In this document: piece after piece, positions 53,921 to 62,030 of the stretch
Position numbering within the stretch: the first letter of the stretch is position 1
Layout of the letters: each line of letters starts with the position of its first letter
Notes under the pieces: generated by a model
What the model was told of the DNA's origin: nothing
Database searches by the model: none
The model's input: the letters and a program-made list of their open reading frames with translations, nothing else
Assembly: GCF_009769735.1 (NCBI RefSeq)
Contig: NZ_WSRO01000002.1
Coordinates: forward strand, 9,377,141 to 9,441,140
Length of the DNA stretch: 64,000 bases
From: Streptomyces sp. BA2
GTDB taxonomy: Bacteria; Actinomycetota; Actinomycetes; Streptomycetales; Streptomycetaceae
Direction: 5' to 3'
Made by a program: the position numbers and the translations under genes

Positions 53921-54138
53921 CGGCTTCCTCGGCCTCGGTGCGGCGGTTCGGTGCCAGTTGGCGCTGACCAGGGCCCGGGAGGCGGTCCCGCGTGCAGATA
54001 CGCTGCTGGGCGCGCAGTGAGGCAATCTCCTCCTGGCCGCGGCGGGAGTGCTCATACCCCACGGGCGGCTGGGCGGGTATGTCGCCGTGGTTCCTTGGGC
54101 CGGAGTGTTGGCGGGCGGGTCAGGCACGGGAGTCCTCC

Positions 54139-54603
54139 TCACCGGTGTCGGAGCGGCAGGACTGGGGCGTCGTAGACCTCGCGCTCTACGGCGGGGACGT
54201 CGGGGCACGGAATGACGGCAAGCTGGAGGTCGGCCGTGTCCATGGGGCGCAGCCAACCGTCGTGTACGGTCCAGCCGCAGGCGCGGGGATTGGGTTCGGC
54301 GGCCGTGGTGGCGACCAGGACCGCGCTGCGCACGGTGCTGCCCTCCAGGGCGAACACCAGCAGCATGCGTAGGGCGCAGAACTCCTCTTCATCCAGCACG
54401 GCCATGCGGAGAGGGCCGGTGTTGACAGAAAGGTCGGCCAGAGCCCGGGCATGGGTGTCGTCGGCCCGCTGGGCCAAGAGGTTGATCGTGTGCTCACCGT
54501 CGCCGAGCTCCAGGACTAGGGCGGCAAGCGCGTCCAGGGTGCGGTTCATGGCGGCAGCTATGGAGGCATCCTCGGGGCGAGTGAGGTCCGGGCGTGCGGG
54601 CAT
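54139..54603 (-). CDS. Hypothetical protein (154 aa)
   Basis: 154 residues from ATG 54603 (GGAAGG upstream). NRTLDALAALVLELGDGEHT and AVLDEEEFCALRMLLVFALE, then RSAVLVATTAAEPNPRACGW. Soluble, acidic; no motif. Situated after the DUF932 terminator, so it needs its own promoter, which is not obvious. Confidence 0.68.
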   Translation of the reverse strand: MPARPDLTRPEDASIAAAMNRTLDALAALVLELGDGEHTINLLAQRADDTHARALADLSVNTGPLRMAVLDEEEFCALRMLLVFALEGSTVRSAVLVATTAAEPNPRACGWTVHDGWLRPMDTADLQLAVIPCPDVPAVEREVYDAPVLPLRHR

Positions 54604-54834
54604 AGGGGGGATCCTTCCGGGACGGCGCGGTGAGCACTGGATGTCGGGTGGGATGGGGGCGGTGAGCACCGAAGGCCGGCCGCACTGCCCGCATGGGACA
54701 GCAGGCGTCTTCCGCGCGACGCGGGCTGCTCCACAGCCGCGTCGCGCAGCCACTGCGCGGCAGGATCGGGGCGGGCCTGTTCCGTGCTCCCTGAGCGGGT
54801 GGCAACGCGCGCTCCGCGCTCTGGAGGAGTTGGC

Positions 54835-54876
54835 CCGTGCGGGCCGGGCTCGGGGAAGTTCCCGGCCCGCACGGGG
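54835..54876 (-). terminator. Terminator of the DUF932 gene
   Basis: Perfect 15-bp stem CCCGTGCGGGCCGGG / CCCGGCCCGCACGGG, 12-nt loop, 32 bp after the DUF932 stop. Very stable; no T-run. Confidence 0.75.
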
Positions 54877-54907
54877 GTCTGTCAGCTGAGGCTGCCGGTC
54901 TCGGGGC

Positions 54908-56113
54908 TCAGCGGGTGCGGAGCTGGAGCAGGCGCCGGTGGGCCTTGCTCTTGACCTCGTCGTCGGCGCCTTCGAGTACGGCCGTGGCGCGTGCGATTTC
55001 CTCGGTCATGGACTTCGGCGGGCGCCTGGGGGTGAGGTGGTCGAGGTAGCCGGTGATGGCACGCTCGGCCGCGTAGGCGGTCCGTCCGACGCGTTCGCTC
55101 TCGGTGCGGAACACGTCGTTGAGGGCGTCCAACCGGGCGGCGTGGTTGGTCTGCTTCCTCTTGGACGCGTCGTCGTCGAGGGGCCACAGGTCTGCGATCA
55201 CCTGGTGGAAGTCGGCGACTGCGATGTCTGTGCGGGCCAGTGCAGTCTCTTCGTCGGCGAACTGCTCGAAGTACTGGGAGGAGAGACCCAGGGTGCGGCG
55301 GGCTTCCTTGATCTGGCTGGTGGCTCCTGCGGTGTGCCGGACGGCCCAGCGGGTGACGGCATCGCGGACGGCGAACCGCTCGGTGTTGGCGCAGACAGGA
55401 CGCCACGGGGTGACGACGCACTGGAACTGGCCGTTGCCAGAGTGGTCGTTCATGACGGCGATGTACGGGACCACGATGTCGTTGATGCCGTCGGCGTCCA
55501 CGGTGACCGACTCCGGGAGGCGGATGGAGACGAACACGCGCTTCCCGCCGCGCAGGAGTCCGGCGGACTCCCACACCACGTCATAGCGGCTCACCAGTTC
55601 CTGAAGGAACACGAACCCCGCCCGGTTCTGAATCGGCGTGTACCGGGAGCCGACTGCGCCGAGGGCGGCGCCGGTGTCCGTGCGAACGGTGTGCTGCTGG
55701 TCAGCGTGCTCGCGCGTCTCGCCCTGCCACTCGTACAGAGCGGGCACCGTGGTGACCTCGAAGTCGAGTCCGGACAGGCGAAGGACCTCGTCGATGTCCG
55801 TGGTGCCGCCGGGGATGATCCGGCCGAGGCCGTGCCAGGCAGGAGACGACGCGTACAGGGAGATGGTGCCGTCCGACTGCTCGTCGAGTCCGTGATTGGC
55901 GATGATCTGCTCGATCTGCCCATCGGCGTTGCGGGAGACGGTGAACGTCTCGCCCCGGTCCCAGCCGGTAAGCACCTCGTAGCGGTCGGTGCCAATCATT
56001 CGGATCTCGCCCCGGTTCACACGGGCCTGGAAGGCGCGCTCTCGTTCACGGACGGCTTCGACCTGTGCGGTCTTCTCGGCAGCGAACGCGGTGTTCACGT
56101 CGGTGATAGTCAC
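54908..56113 (-). CDS. DUF932 (phage/plasmid-like) protein
   Basis: 401 residues from GTG 56113 (GAAGGGGAATC upstream). The family signature is clear: SPAWHGLGRIIPGGTTDIDE, WRPVCANTERFAVRDAVTRW, HTAGATSQIKEARRTLGLSS, and the C-terminal helical region with TPRRPPKSMTEEIARATAVLEG. DUF932 proteins occur in phages, plasmids and integrative elements and are thought to take part in DNA metabolism or transfer, without known activity. Own promoter (site 5) and own terminator make it a monocistronic unit. Confidence 0.88.
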   Translation of the reverse strand: MTITDVNTAFAAEKTAQVEAVRERERAFQARVNRGEIRMIGTDRYEVLTGWDRGETFTVSRNADGQIEQIIANHGLDEQSDGTISLYASSPAWHGLGRIIPGGTTDIDEVLRLSGLDFEVTTVPALYEWQGETREHADQQHTVRTDTGAALGAVGSRYTPIQNRAGFVFLQELVSRYDVVWESAGLLRGGKRVFVSIRLPESVTVDADGINDIVVPYIAVMNDHSGNGQFQCVVTPWRPVCANTERFAVRDAVTRWAVRHTAGATSQIKEARRTLGLSSQYFEQFADEETALARTDIAVADFHQVIADLWPLDDDASKRKQTNHAARLDALNDVFRTESERVGRTAYAAERAITGYLDHLTPRRPPKSMTEEIARATAVLEGADDEVKSKAHRRLLQLRTR

Positions 56114-56177
56114 GATTCCCCTTCGGTGTTGGCTTCTGCGGTGTCGGGGGTAGCGCCACCACCCCCGAACAACTTCA

Positions 56178-56222
56178 ATAATAGTGTGGTTTGGGAATGG
56201 GTGAACCCACCCCTGAGCTGGC
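56178..56222 (-). promoter_or_regulatory. Element promoter/operator 5 (DUF932 gene)
   Basis: Minus strand -10 TATTAT (56183-56178) after ACAC; GGTTCACC 20 nt before; common CTCAGGGGTGGGTT block. Inverted repeat TGGGT-GA-ACCCA at 56198-56209 lies over the -35. Confidence 0.7.
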
Positions 56223-56559
56223 GGTTTTCGTACGTCGGCACTGCTGCCCTCCCGGGATGGGGGGCGGTGGGCTTGACTGCCGGCTCAGGCTGGGCAGGGG
56301 CGGTGAGCGTCGCTTCCCCCTGGACGCCGGGGCGCTCGTGCCGCTGCGCTCTCGGTCACGATCACTGGCGCCGCGGCTCGGCTGAATGACCTGCGGCTCG
56401 CCGCCCCGCACCGTCGACAGAGAGCGCGGACGCCGGGACGGCGAGCTGTCGGAAAGCGAGTCTGGCCGGAGTGGCCGCGCCCCGTCGTAGAGAGGAAACA
56501 GGGCACGGCGGCTCGGTGTTGCTCGTGCTAGGGCTTCGGCGGGTTGTGGCTCACCTCGG
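56223..56559. other. Intergenic stretch, nothing recognised
   Basis: 337 bp upstream of promoter 5 and after the 200-residue gene. Only low-quality overlapping frames. No hairpin or repeat stands out. Confidence 0.4.
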
Positions 56560-57162
56560 TCATGCCCGGACCGCCCCGCCCTTCGCTTCCGTGGCGCTGC
56601 CCGAGCCCGTCAGGACTTCATGGACCAGGGCGTCAAGGGCCTTGTCGATGCGCCGCATGACCCTCCTATCCATGCGGCAGCAGCTTTCCTCGTTGATCCG
56701 CTCGAAGACCGCTTTCCTGGCCGGGCTCGGGGGAGTGACGCCCGGCATGACTCCGGCATCGATCGCCTCCCGCCTGAAGGCGTCCCAGACGGGGCACCAC
56801 TCGTTCGTGTCCGCCAGATCGTCAAGTTCCTCGACCGTGGCAGGCAGGACGGCGAGGATGCACTGAGCCTGTTCACGGTATTCGGCGCAGTTCTCGGCGA
56901 TCCACTTCACCAGCGGATCCCCGGAGGTCTTGAGAGCGTCCCAGGCGTCCGCCTGGACATCTGCGCGCGTGTTGTAGGCCTTCTGAACCTCCTCGCTGTA
57001 GGCGCTGGCCTGGCGCCGCCCGTCCTCGCCGAAGCTGTACCGCTCCGGGTACTTCTTGTCAGCCGCAGCCACGGCAGCTTCCTGAGTCGACCTGGCCGCT
57101 TCAAAGCTCTCGATGTACTTCTGTACCTCCGGCAGCATCTGCCGGGCTCCCTGCTTTGCCAT
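56560..57162 (-). CDS. Hypothetical protein (200 aa)
   Basis: 200 residues from ATG 57162 (GAAGGGGAAG upstream). Largely helical, coiled-coil-like start (VQKYIESFEAARSTQEAAVA, AYSEEVQKAYNTRADVQADA), then VKWIAENCAEYREQAQCILA and RINEESCCRMDRRVMRRIDK. No family known. Promoter 6 with a perfect palindrome drives it. Confidence 0.72.
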   Translation of the reverse strand: MAKQGARQMLPEVQKYIESFEAARSTQEAAVAAADKKYPERYSFGEDGRRQASAYSEEVQKAYNTRADVQADAWDALKTSGDPLVKWIAENCAEYREQAQCILAVLPATVEELDDLADTNEWCPVWDAFRREAIDAGVMPGVTPPSPARKAVFERINEESCCRMDRRVMRRIDKALDALVHEVLTGSGSATEAKGGAVRA

Positions 57163-57230
57163 TGGTCGCTTCCCCTTCGACGTTGGTTTCTGCGGGGTCC
57201 GGGGCGGGGCCACCACCCCGAACAACGTAA

Positions 57231-57269
57231 ATAATAGTGTGTTTCAGGGGTGGGTAAACCCACCCCTGA
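57231..57269 (-). promoter_or_regulatory. Element promoter/operator 6, perfect palindrome
   Basis: Minus strand -10 TATTAT (57236-57231) after ACAC, -35 TTTACC. The perfect inverted repeat TCAGGGGTGGG-TAAA-CCCACCCCTGA (57244-57269) spans the -35. Best copy of the operator in the block. Confidence 0.78.
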
Positions 57270-57278
57270 CCTGCGCAC

Positions 57279-57842
57279 TTACGCCGACGGCGCGCGGAAC
57301 TCGGGAAGCGGCGTCAGGCTCTGCCGCCGTACGTCCCTGACAGCGGGCACCGGTATGCCATCGATCACCTCGCACAGGTCGTAGCGAACGGCGTGAGCCG
57401 CTCCCACCAGTCCGGCCTGCGCCTTGATCGCCTGTACCCAGTAGACGCCGTGACGCCGTGTCAGGCTCCCGTGATACCTGACCCTCTGCCACAGGACCGG
57501 TCCGGCGTCCTGCGGGTCAAGGATCCGAGCTACTGAGAGCGCAAGCTGATTCGCCACCCGCTCAGACAGCAGCAGTTCCACGAACGCGCGGTCAACGGTC
57601 GCCCGGTCGATCGGAACATCGGCCATGGCAGGGCCGGTGTGGCCGGTGCGCACACCCATGGCCCAACCCAACTCGAAGAACGACCGGACCACGTCCAGCT
57701 GTTCGGGAGACACCCTCAGAGCGTCCGGGTCCCTCTCGCTGCGAGCCATTTCCCGCAGTGCGTAACAGGCTTGCTCCTTCTCGGCGTCCGTGAGCGGGGC
57801 TCCGAATTCCTGGGCCTGCTCTGCAATCCGCGTGCTCTCCAT
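57279..57842 (-). CDS. Hypothetical protein (187 aa)
   Basis: 187 residues from ATG 57842 (AAGGAGAAGGG upstream). Helical N-terminus (LTDAEKEQACYALREMARSE), LDVVRSFFELGWAMGVRTGH, then RVANQLALSVARILDPQDAG. No recognised domain. Its stop lies 10 bp from the palindrome of promoter 6. It follows the 123-residue gene, probably on the same transcript from promoter 7. Confidence 0.7.
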   Translation of the reverse strand: MESTRIAEQAQEFGAPLTDAEKEQACYALREMARSERDPDALRVSPEQLDVVRSFFELGWAMGVRTGHTGPAMADVPIDRATVDRAFVELLLSERVANQLALSVARILDPQDAGPVLWQRVRYHGSLTRRHGVYWVQAIKAQAGLVGAAHAVRYDLCEVIDGIPVPAVRDVRRQSLTPLPEFRAPSA

Positions 57843-57910
57843 AGCGTCCCTTCTCCTTCCAGCGATGGCGGGTGGAAGGGGGCGGCCTAATCGGGGCGCC
57901 CCCGCACGGA

Positions 57911-58282
57911 TTACTTCAGGAAGCCGTTCGACCGGAGGAATTCGGCCGTGACCAGTGCGATTCCGTGGGGCTTGTAGATCTGCGGGAATCGCCGCAACTC
58001 AACCTCCATGCGCCCCGACTTGTCAGGCTCGATGAATTCCTGAACCAGACGGTAAGGCTCCTCACCCGTCGGCATTTCCAGCACGACCGGACCGGCGGCC
58101 TTGGTCTCGAACCGAATTCCCGTGTAGTTCCGGTCGGAGTTGTGAACAATCTTCACCCCTGCTCGCGCGCACAGCAGGGGCAGGAAGTTCGCGATCGTGC
58201 GGGCCTGAACTGCAAGCCCGGTCATGGGAGCCTCCGCGCCGCGCACCCCGCGCACGATTCCGTCAGTGATCGTAAGTTCCAC
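57911..58282 (-). CDS. Hypothetical protein (123 aa)
   Basis: 123 residues from GTG 58282 (AAGGGGAAAG upstream). VELTITDGIVRGVRGAEAPM, LAVQARTIANFLPLLCARAG, NYTGIRFETKAAGPVVLEMP: a small mixed fold without known motif. Promoter 7 lies 58 bp upstream. Rightmost gene of the plasmid-like block. Confidence 0.7.
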   Translation of the reverse strand: MELTITDGIVRGVRGAEAPMTGLAVQARTIANFLPLLCARAGVKIVHNSDRNYTGIRFETKAAGPVVLEMPTGEEPYRLVQEFIEPDKSGRMEVELRRFPQIYKPHGIALVTAEFLRSNGFLK

Positions 58283-58339
58283 GTCTTTCCCCTTCGTTGG
58301 TCCCTTGCGGTTTCGTGGAGTCGCCTCCCAGGACTTCAA

Positions 58340-58381
58340 ATAATAGTGTGTATCTCGCTCGGTTAGAACCCCCGTTGCGCT
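58340..58381 (-). promoter_or_regulatory. Element promoter/operator 7
   Basis: Minus strand -10 TATTAT (58345-58340) after ACAC, GGTT 21 nt before it, inverted repeat GGTT-AG-AACC at 58361-58370. The outer common block is degenerate (GCAACGGGGG). Confidence 0.6.
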
Positions 58382-58744
58382 ACGGATTGCGCTGCGTGTT
58401 GCGTCAAAATGTTGCGGTAGAGGTTGCGTTGCATGTTGCGCGACCCAAGTCCGGGGCCCTGCGTCACTCCAGGTCACCCCAACAACCAGGCCTGGTACGC
58501 CTGCTGACAACCCCTCTGCTGCCCCTGCTCCCGCGCCCGTTGGATGATGAAGGGTGGGCGGGTGCGGTCGGCGTGGCGGCTTCGGGGATTGGGAGTGGGG
58601 TTTGTTGAGTGTTGCGCGTCGATGGGGTCTCCGCGCTTGGGCCGCTGGGCTCTTCGGGGTTGTGGCGGGGCTGTGTTGGGGCGTGGGCCGCACGGGAGCG
58701 TATGGCCGCCTTCCGCCCGCTGTTGAAGGGAGCGGCGTTCAGCG
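58382..58744. other. Border between plasmid-like block and transposon
   Basis: About 360 bp without a supported gene. Contains several GTTGCG repeats near 58380-58440 (TTGCGCTAC, TTGCGCTG, TTGCGTC, TTGCGG, TTGCGTTGC, TTGCGCG), a low-complexity cluster. Confidence 0.4.
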
Positions 58745-58879
58745 GTGGGTGCGGCACCGCGTGTGGGTGTCACCTGGGTGCTGCAGTTGTTGGCGGGAGT
58801 GTTGGCTGTGTTATTGCTGGTGAGGTGGTTCCTGCTCGCTGGTGGTGACATTTTGATGCGGCCTGTGCGGTGTCATTGA
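58745..58879 (+). CDS. Possible small membrane protein, 3' end in transposon end
   Basis: 44 residues from GTG 58745 with GAAGGGAGC upstream. One clear helix, VLQLLAGVLAVLLLVRWFLL. The last codons lie in the presumed transposon end at 58871, so the original C-terminus may have been displaced. Confidence 0.3.
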   Translation: MGAAPRVGVTWVLQLLAGVLAVLLLVRWFLLAGGDILMRPVRCH

Positions 58880-58920
58880 CGTGCATTGTCGCTGGACAGT
58901 GACGTGCGATGCCTGTGGCC
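58871..58920. repeat. Candidate transposon end, TGTCATTGACGTGC
   Basis: Begins TGTCA, as in Tn5053/Tn7-like ends, and holds two direct copies of TGACGTGC at 58877-58884 and 58900-58907 (23-bp period), the arrangement of transposase-binding sites. A related GACAACGC lies at 60207-60214 before the transposase gene. The opposite end is outside the window. Confidence 0.5.
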
Positions 58921-58931
58921 TCGTGGGGGAG

Positions 58932-59432
58932 TTAGGCGATGTAGCCGGCGATGAGAACGAGGGTCCCGCCGAGGCCGGCGAGGATGAAGGAGAGCTGGAC
59001 GTGGCGGTGCTTCTTCCAGGCGATCTTGCTCATGTTGATGAGCTGGTTGCTGAGGATTGGCAGCATGTCCTGTTGTTCGAGCTTCTGGGTGAGGGCTGTC
59101 GGTTCCCAGAACTGCAGGTGGCCGAAGTAGATGAAGTTGTTGGGTGCTTCGGCTTGTAGCTGCTTTCGGCTGCGTAGACGGGGGGCGACGACGGTGATTG
59201 CGCACAGGGCGCCGGCCATGATGAGGAAGATGCCCGCCCACAGCGGTGCGCGTACGCGGAGGCCGGTGAGGTTGTCGAAAAGGTGGCCTTTGCTGGAGAG
59301 CGCAACGATGCCAGCGAGGGTGGCTGACTCCAGGGTGAGTGCGAAAGATGCTTTGGCGTCGACCCGTGCTGTCCATTCACCAAGTGCCTGGTGGATTCGC
59401 CATGCGGTGTCGCGCGGGTCTTGGGCAGTCAC
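58932..59432 (-). CDS. pycTM: Pycsar membrane effector PycTM
   Basis: 166 residues from GTG 59432, which overlaps the pycC stop as GTGA; the longer upstream frame is antisense-like to pycC and rejected. It matches the Pycsar effector family: ARVDAKASFALTLESATLAG (helix 1), APLWAGIFLIMAGALCAITV with VVAPRLR (helix 2), NNFIYFGHLQFW, then LSNQLINMSKIAWKKHRHVQ and a final helix LSFILAGLGGTLVLIAGYIA. In this system cCMP or cUMP made by the cyclase after phage infection triggers the membrane protein, which damages the membrane and stops phage growth by killing or arresting the cell. Confidence 0.88.
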   Translation of the reverse strand: MTAQDPRDTAWRIHQALGEWTARVDAKASFALTLESATLAGIVALSSKGHLFDNLTGLRVRAPLWAGIFLIMAGALCAITVVAPRLRSRKQLQAEAPNNFIYFGHLQFWEPTALTQKLEQQDMLPILSNQLINMSKIAWKKHRHVQLSFILAGLGGTLVLIAGYIA

Positions 59433-60148
59433 GGCTTCGACCACCAGGAGGACTTGTAGATGGTGATGGTTTCGCCGCCGACCTCGCGGGTGTAGGGGCC
59501 TTCCCACATGAGGCGCTTGTCGTCGCCGCTGCTGTACTTCGTGTGCTCGGCGATCTTTTTGAAGACAGCTTCTGTGACGTACGTACGGTAGTTGCCGTTT
59601 CTAATGTCGCTGAGCTTGGCGGCAACGTTGGGTGCTCGACCGATGGACACGAGGTCGTTGCTGCCTCGCACGCCGCCGCGGACGACGAGGGCGGTACCTG
59701 TGTCGATTCCGACGCAGTGCTTGATTTCGAAGCCCTTGCTCTTGATGGAGGACAGGTTCGCCTCCACTCTGGGGGCCACGATCTTCTGGACAACGTGGTT
59801 GATCTGCAGTGCGCATCGTGCGGCATCGGTGTTCTTACTGTCCCCCATGAAGATCGCCATGACCCGATCGCCGTCAAAGCTTCGGATGTGGCCGCCCCTC
59901 GCCTTGATGACCCGGCAGGTGGCGTCCAGGTAGGCGCGGATGACTTTGGCGGCCGTGGTGCGGGTGAAGTCGCGGGCGAGGCCGGTGGAGTCGGCCAGGT
60001 CTGCGTAGAGGTAGACGGCGTCGATCTCCACGGCTCCGTTGCCGAGCTTCACGTTGTCCGTGGTGGGGACGACTGTCCCCTTGCGGGTGTCCCAGTCAGA
60101 ACAGACGACGCTTGTTACAGCTGCGTCGATCTCATCGGCAAGCCCCAT
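59429..60148 (-). CDS. pycC: Pycsar cyclase PycC (class III pyrimidine nucleotide cyclase)
   Basis: 239 residues, ATG 60148. Class III cyclase domain: first metal-binding Asp in VYLYADLADSTGLA (~50), second in HIRSFDGDRVMAIFMG (~95), with ARCALQINHVVQ and HCVGIDTGTALVVRGGVRGS following. The Tyr in KVIRAYLDATCRVIKARGG may be a nucleobase-contacting residue. The directly coupled PycTM-type gene identifies it as the Pycsar enzyme producing cCMP or cUMP; which of the two cannot be told. It is soluble with no extra sensor domain, as usual in this system. Sits between a transposon-end-like sequence and the transposase gene. Confidence 0.88.
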   Translation of the reverse strand: MGLADEIDAAVTSVVCSDWDTRKGTVVPTTDNVKLGNGAVEIDAVYLYADLADSTGLARDFTRTTAAKVIRAYLDATCRVIKARGGHIRSFDGDRVMAIFMGDSKNTDAARCALQINHVVQKIVAPRVEANLSSIKSKGFEIKHCVGIDTGTALVVRGGVRGSNDLVSIGRAPNVAAKLSDIRNGNYRTYVTEAVFKKIAEHTKYSSGDDKRLMWEGPYTREVGGETITIYKSSWWSKP

Positions 60149-60236
60149 AAGTCATCCGATCTCCATGTGAATTGGGGGATGCAACCTATCAACGGGCACT
60201 GACAACGCTCAGGGGTCTGTACGGGTCCGTCTCTTC

Positions 60237-62027
60237 GTGATGGCGCTTGTACCGCAGGTCATGGGCAGTTGTCTCCTGTTCGCGGCTTTTGGGTTTGTGT
60301 TTGTTTCCTGGCGGTCTCATGGGGTGAGCCGTTTGTTGGCCGGGATCGGGCCGGGGTGGTGGTGCGCGGTGTCTGTGCTGCCGGGAGACGACGTTCTGGC
60401 CGGTGGGGTGCTGCCGTCCGGGGTGGGGCGTGAGGGCGCGGTTGTCCGTCTGATGGCGCTGGATGCCCAGGGTGGGTTGACGTCGGGGCATGTGCGTCTG
60501 GTGGCGTCGGCGCTTGACGTTTCTGTCCGCACGGTGCGCCGTTGGGTCGAAGCTGCTCGCAATGAGGGACGGGCTGGTCGGAGGCCGCGTCCCAGGTTCT
60601 CGTTGACACCGCGGATGCGTGAGTTGTTGGCGGTGTGGGGTGGGAATGTGGCCGCGGTGCACCGTGAGCTGACCGCCGAGGCTGAAAGGGACGGACGGCC
60701 CGGGACGGTGCCGTCTCTTGCGACGTTGCAGCGCGCCGTACGGCAGGATTTGTCGGCGGGGGAGCGGGCGGGCCTGAAGGGCGGTGAGGCTGCCAGGCGC
60801 CGCTATGACGTGTACGGCAAGCGCCCGCGGACGCATCGCAATGCGTGCTGGGAGGGGGATCACAAGCGGATCCCGGTACGCGTGGATCTCGAAGGCTCTG
60901 CGGTGTGTCCGTGGGTGACGTGGTTCATCGATGTCGCGACGAAGGCGATCGTGGGCGTGGCGGTCACTCCGCATCAGCCGGCGAGGGACGCGGTCCTGGC
61001 CGCGCTGCGCACGGGGATCAGCCGCACCGAGCCGTACGGCCCGTTCGGTGGCCTGCCCGGCGTGGTGCGTGTCGACCGGGGCAAGGAGTTCTTGTGCCGG
61101 ACCGTGGAGCGCGCCCTGGGCGCCTTCGCGGTCCCGGTCCACGATCTGCCTGCCTACAAGCCGTACCGCAAAGGCACCGTCGAGGCACTGAACGACGCGG
61201 TGGAGGAGATGTTCCTGGTCTCTCTGCCTGGCTATACCCGCAGGGCCCGGCCGGTCGGTGCTCACCGTCCGGACCAGGTGGATGACCTCTTGTCGTATCC
61301 GGAGTTCGTCGAGGCTTTGCTGAGGTGGGTGCAGGGCTGGAACACCGGCCACCGTCCTGAGGGCCTCGCGAAGGGGATGACACCGTTGGCGGCGTGGGAG
61401 GCGGATCCAGCACCGGTCGAGGACGTCGCGGAGGAGCGCCTGGCGTTTTTCGCGATGGAGGACGACGGCCGGGTCCGGAAGATCACCACGAACGGGATCA
61501 GCTGGCGGCGCCGTGCCTACATCGCGCCGTGGATGGCCGGGCACGTCGGCATGCGGGTCCGGCTGCGGTATCTGCCGCACTACGACGGGCAGATCGAGGT
61601 GTTCACAGTCGAGGAGTGGGGCCGTCACCTGGGCAGCGCCTATCTGGCCCAGGCGGCGACACTGGAGCAGCGCCGTGCGCTGAGTTCGGTCAGGGAGAAG
61701 AAAGCCCGCGCGCTGAAAGCCGACCTCAAGGCGGCGGAGAAGCTGCGCAAGGCCCGCTACACGGCCACGACCACGGCTGCCGTGCCCCGCCCGCGGCGTG
61801 CGGTCACCTCCTCTCAGGCCGAGGCGGAGATCGCCCGGTCAAGGGGCACGGATCTGGCGGCCCGGGCGCTCCCGGACTTGATCCCTCCCCGCGAGCCCCC
61901 GGCTTCCTGGGCCCGGCCGGTTGTCCGCCCTCCCCGGACGGCCGACTCGCAGACGGGTGCCGGGCCGGCAGTCGACGGCGGACCGCCTGAAGCGGCTGAT
62001 GTACGTGATGACAGCGGGGAGCGTTGA
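60237..62027 (+). CDS. Mu/Tn7-like DDE transposase (TniA/TnsB type)
   Basis: 596 residues by the annotated ATG; the first ~44 residues look non-coding, so GTG 60369 (VSVLPGDDVL) may be the true start (552 residues). HTH segment TSGHVRLVASALDVSVRTVR. Integrase core with Asp in NACWEGDHKRIPV, Asp in VVRVDRGKEFLC, Glu in YRKGTVEALNDAVEE. C-terminal Mu-type beta barrel (ISWRRRAYIAPWMAGHVGMR, then RLRYLPHYDGQIEVF) and a basic tail for ATPase contact. The ATPase gene starts 3 bp later. The element should move by a cut-and-paste or replicative route with target choice through the ATPase. Confidence 0.9.
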   Translation: MMALVPQVMGSCLLFAAFGFVFVSWRSHGVSRLLAGIGPGWWCAVSVLPGDDVLAGGVLPSGVGREGAVVRLMALDAQGGLTSGHVRLVASALDVSVRTVRRWVEAARNEGRAGRRPRPRFSLTPRMRELLAVWGGNVAAVHRELTAEAERDGRPGTVPSLATLQRAVRQDLSAGERAGLKGGEAARRRYDVYGKRPRTHRNACWEGDHKRIPVRVDLEGSAVCPWVTWFIDVATKAIVGVAVTPHQPARDAVLAALRTGISRTEPYGPFGGLPGVVRVDRGKEFLCRTVERALGAFAVPVHDLPAYKPYRKGTVEALNDAVEEMFLVSLPGYTRRARPVGAHRPDQVDDLLSYPEFVEALLRWVQGWNTGHRPEGLAKGMTPLAAWEADPAPVEDVAEERLAFFAMEDDGRVRKITTNGISWRRRAYIAPWMAGHVGMRVRLRYLPHYDGQIEVFTVEEWGRHLGSAYLAQAATLEQRRALSSVREKKARALKADLKAAEKLRKARYTATTTAAVPRPRRAVTSSQAEAEIARSRGTDLAARALPDLIPPREPPASWARPVVRPPRTADSQTGAGPAVDGGPPEAADVRDDSGER

Positions 62028-62030
62028 GCG

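Noticed and set aside
54938-56389. Plus-strand 483-codon frame opposite the DUF932 gene
   Set aside because: Gly/Val/Asp-rich antisense frame, no start context, and it runs through promoter 5.
58932-59507. Longer PycTM starting at 59507
   Set aside because: The extra 25 residues are basic and read antisense-like over pycC; the GTGA overlap at 59432 is the better start.
60189-61628. Minus-strand 479-codon frame opposite the transposase
   Set aside because: His/Arg/Pro-rich shadow; DDE motifs are on the plus strand.
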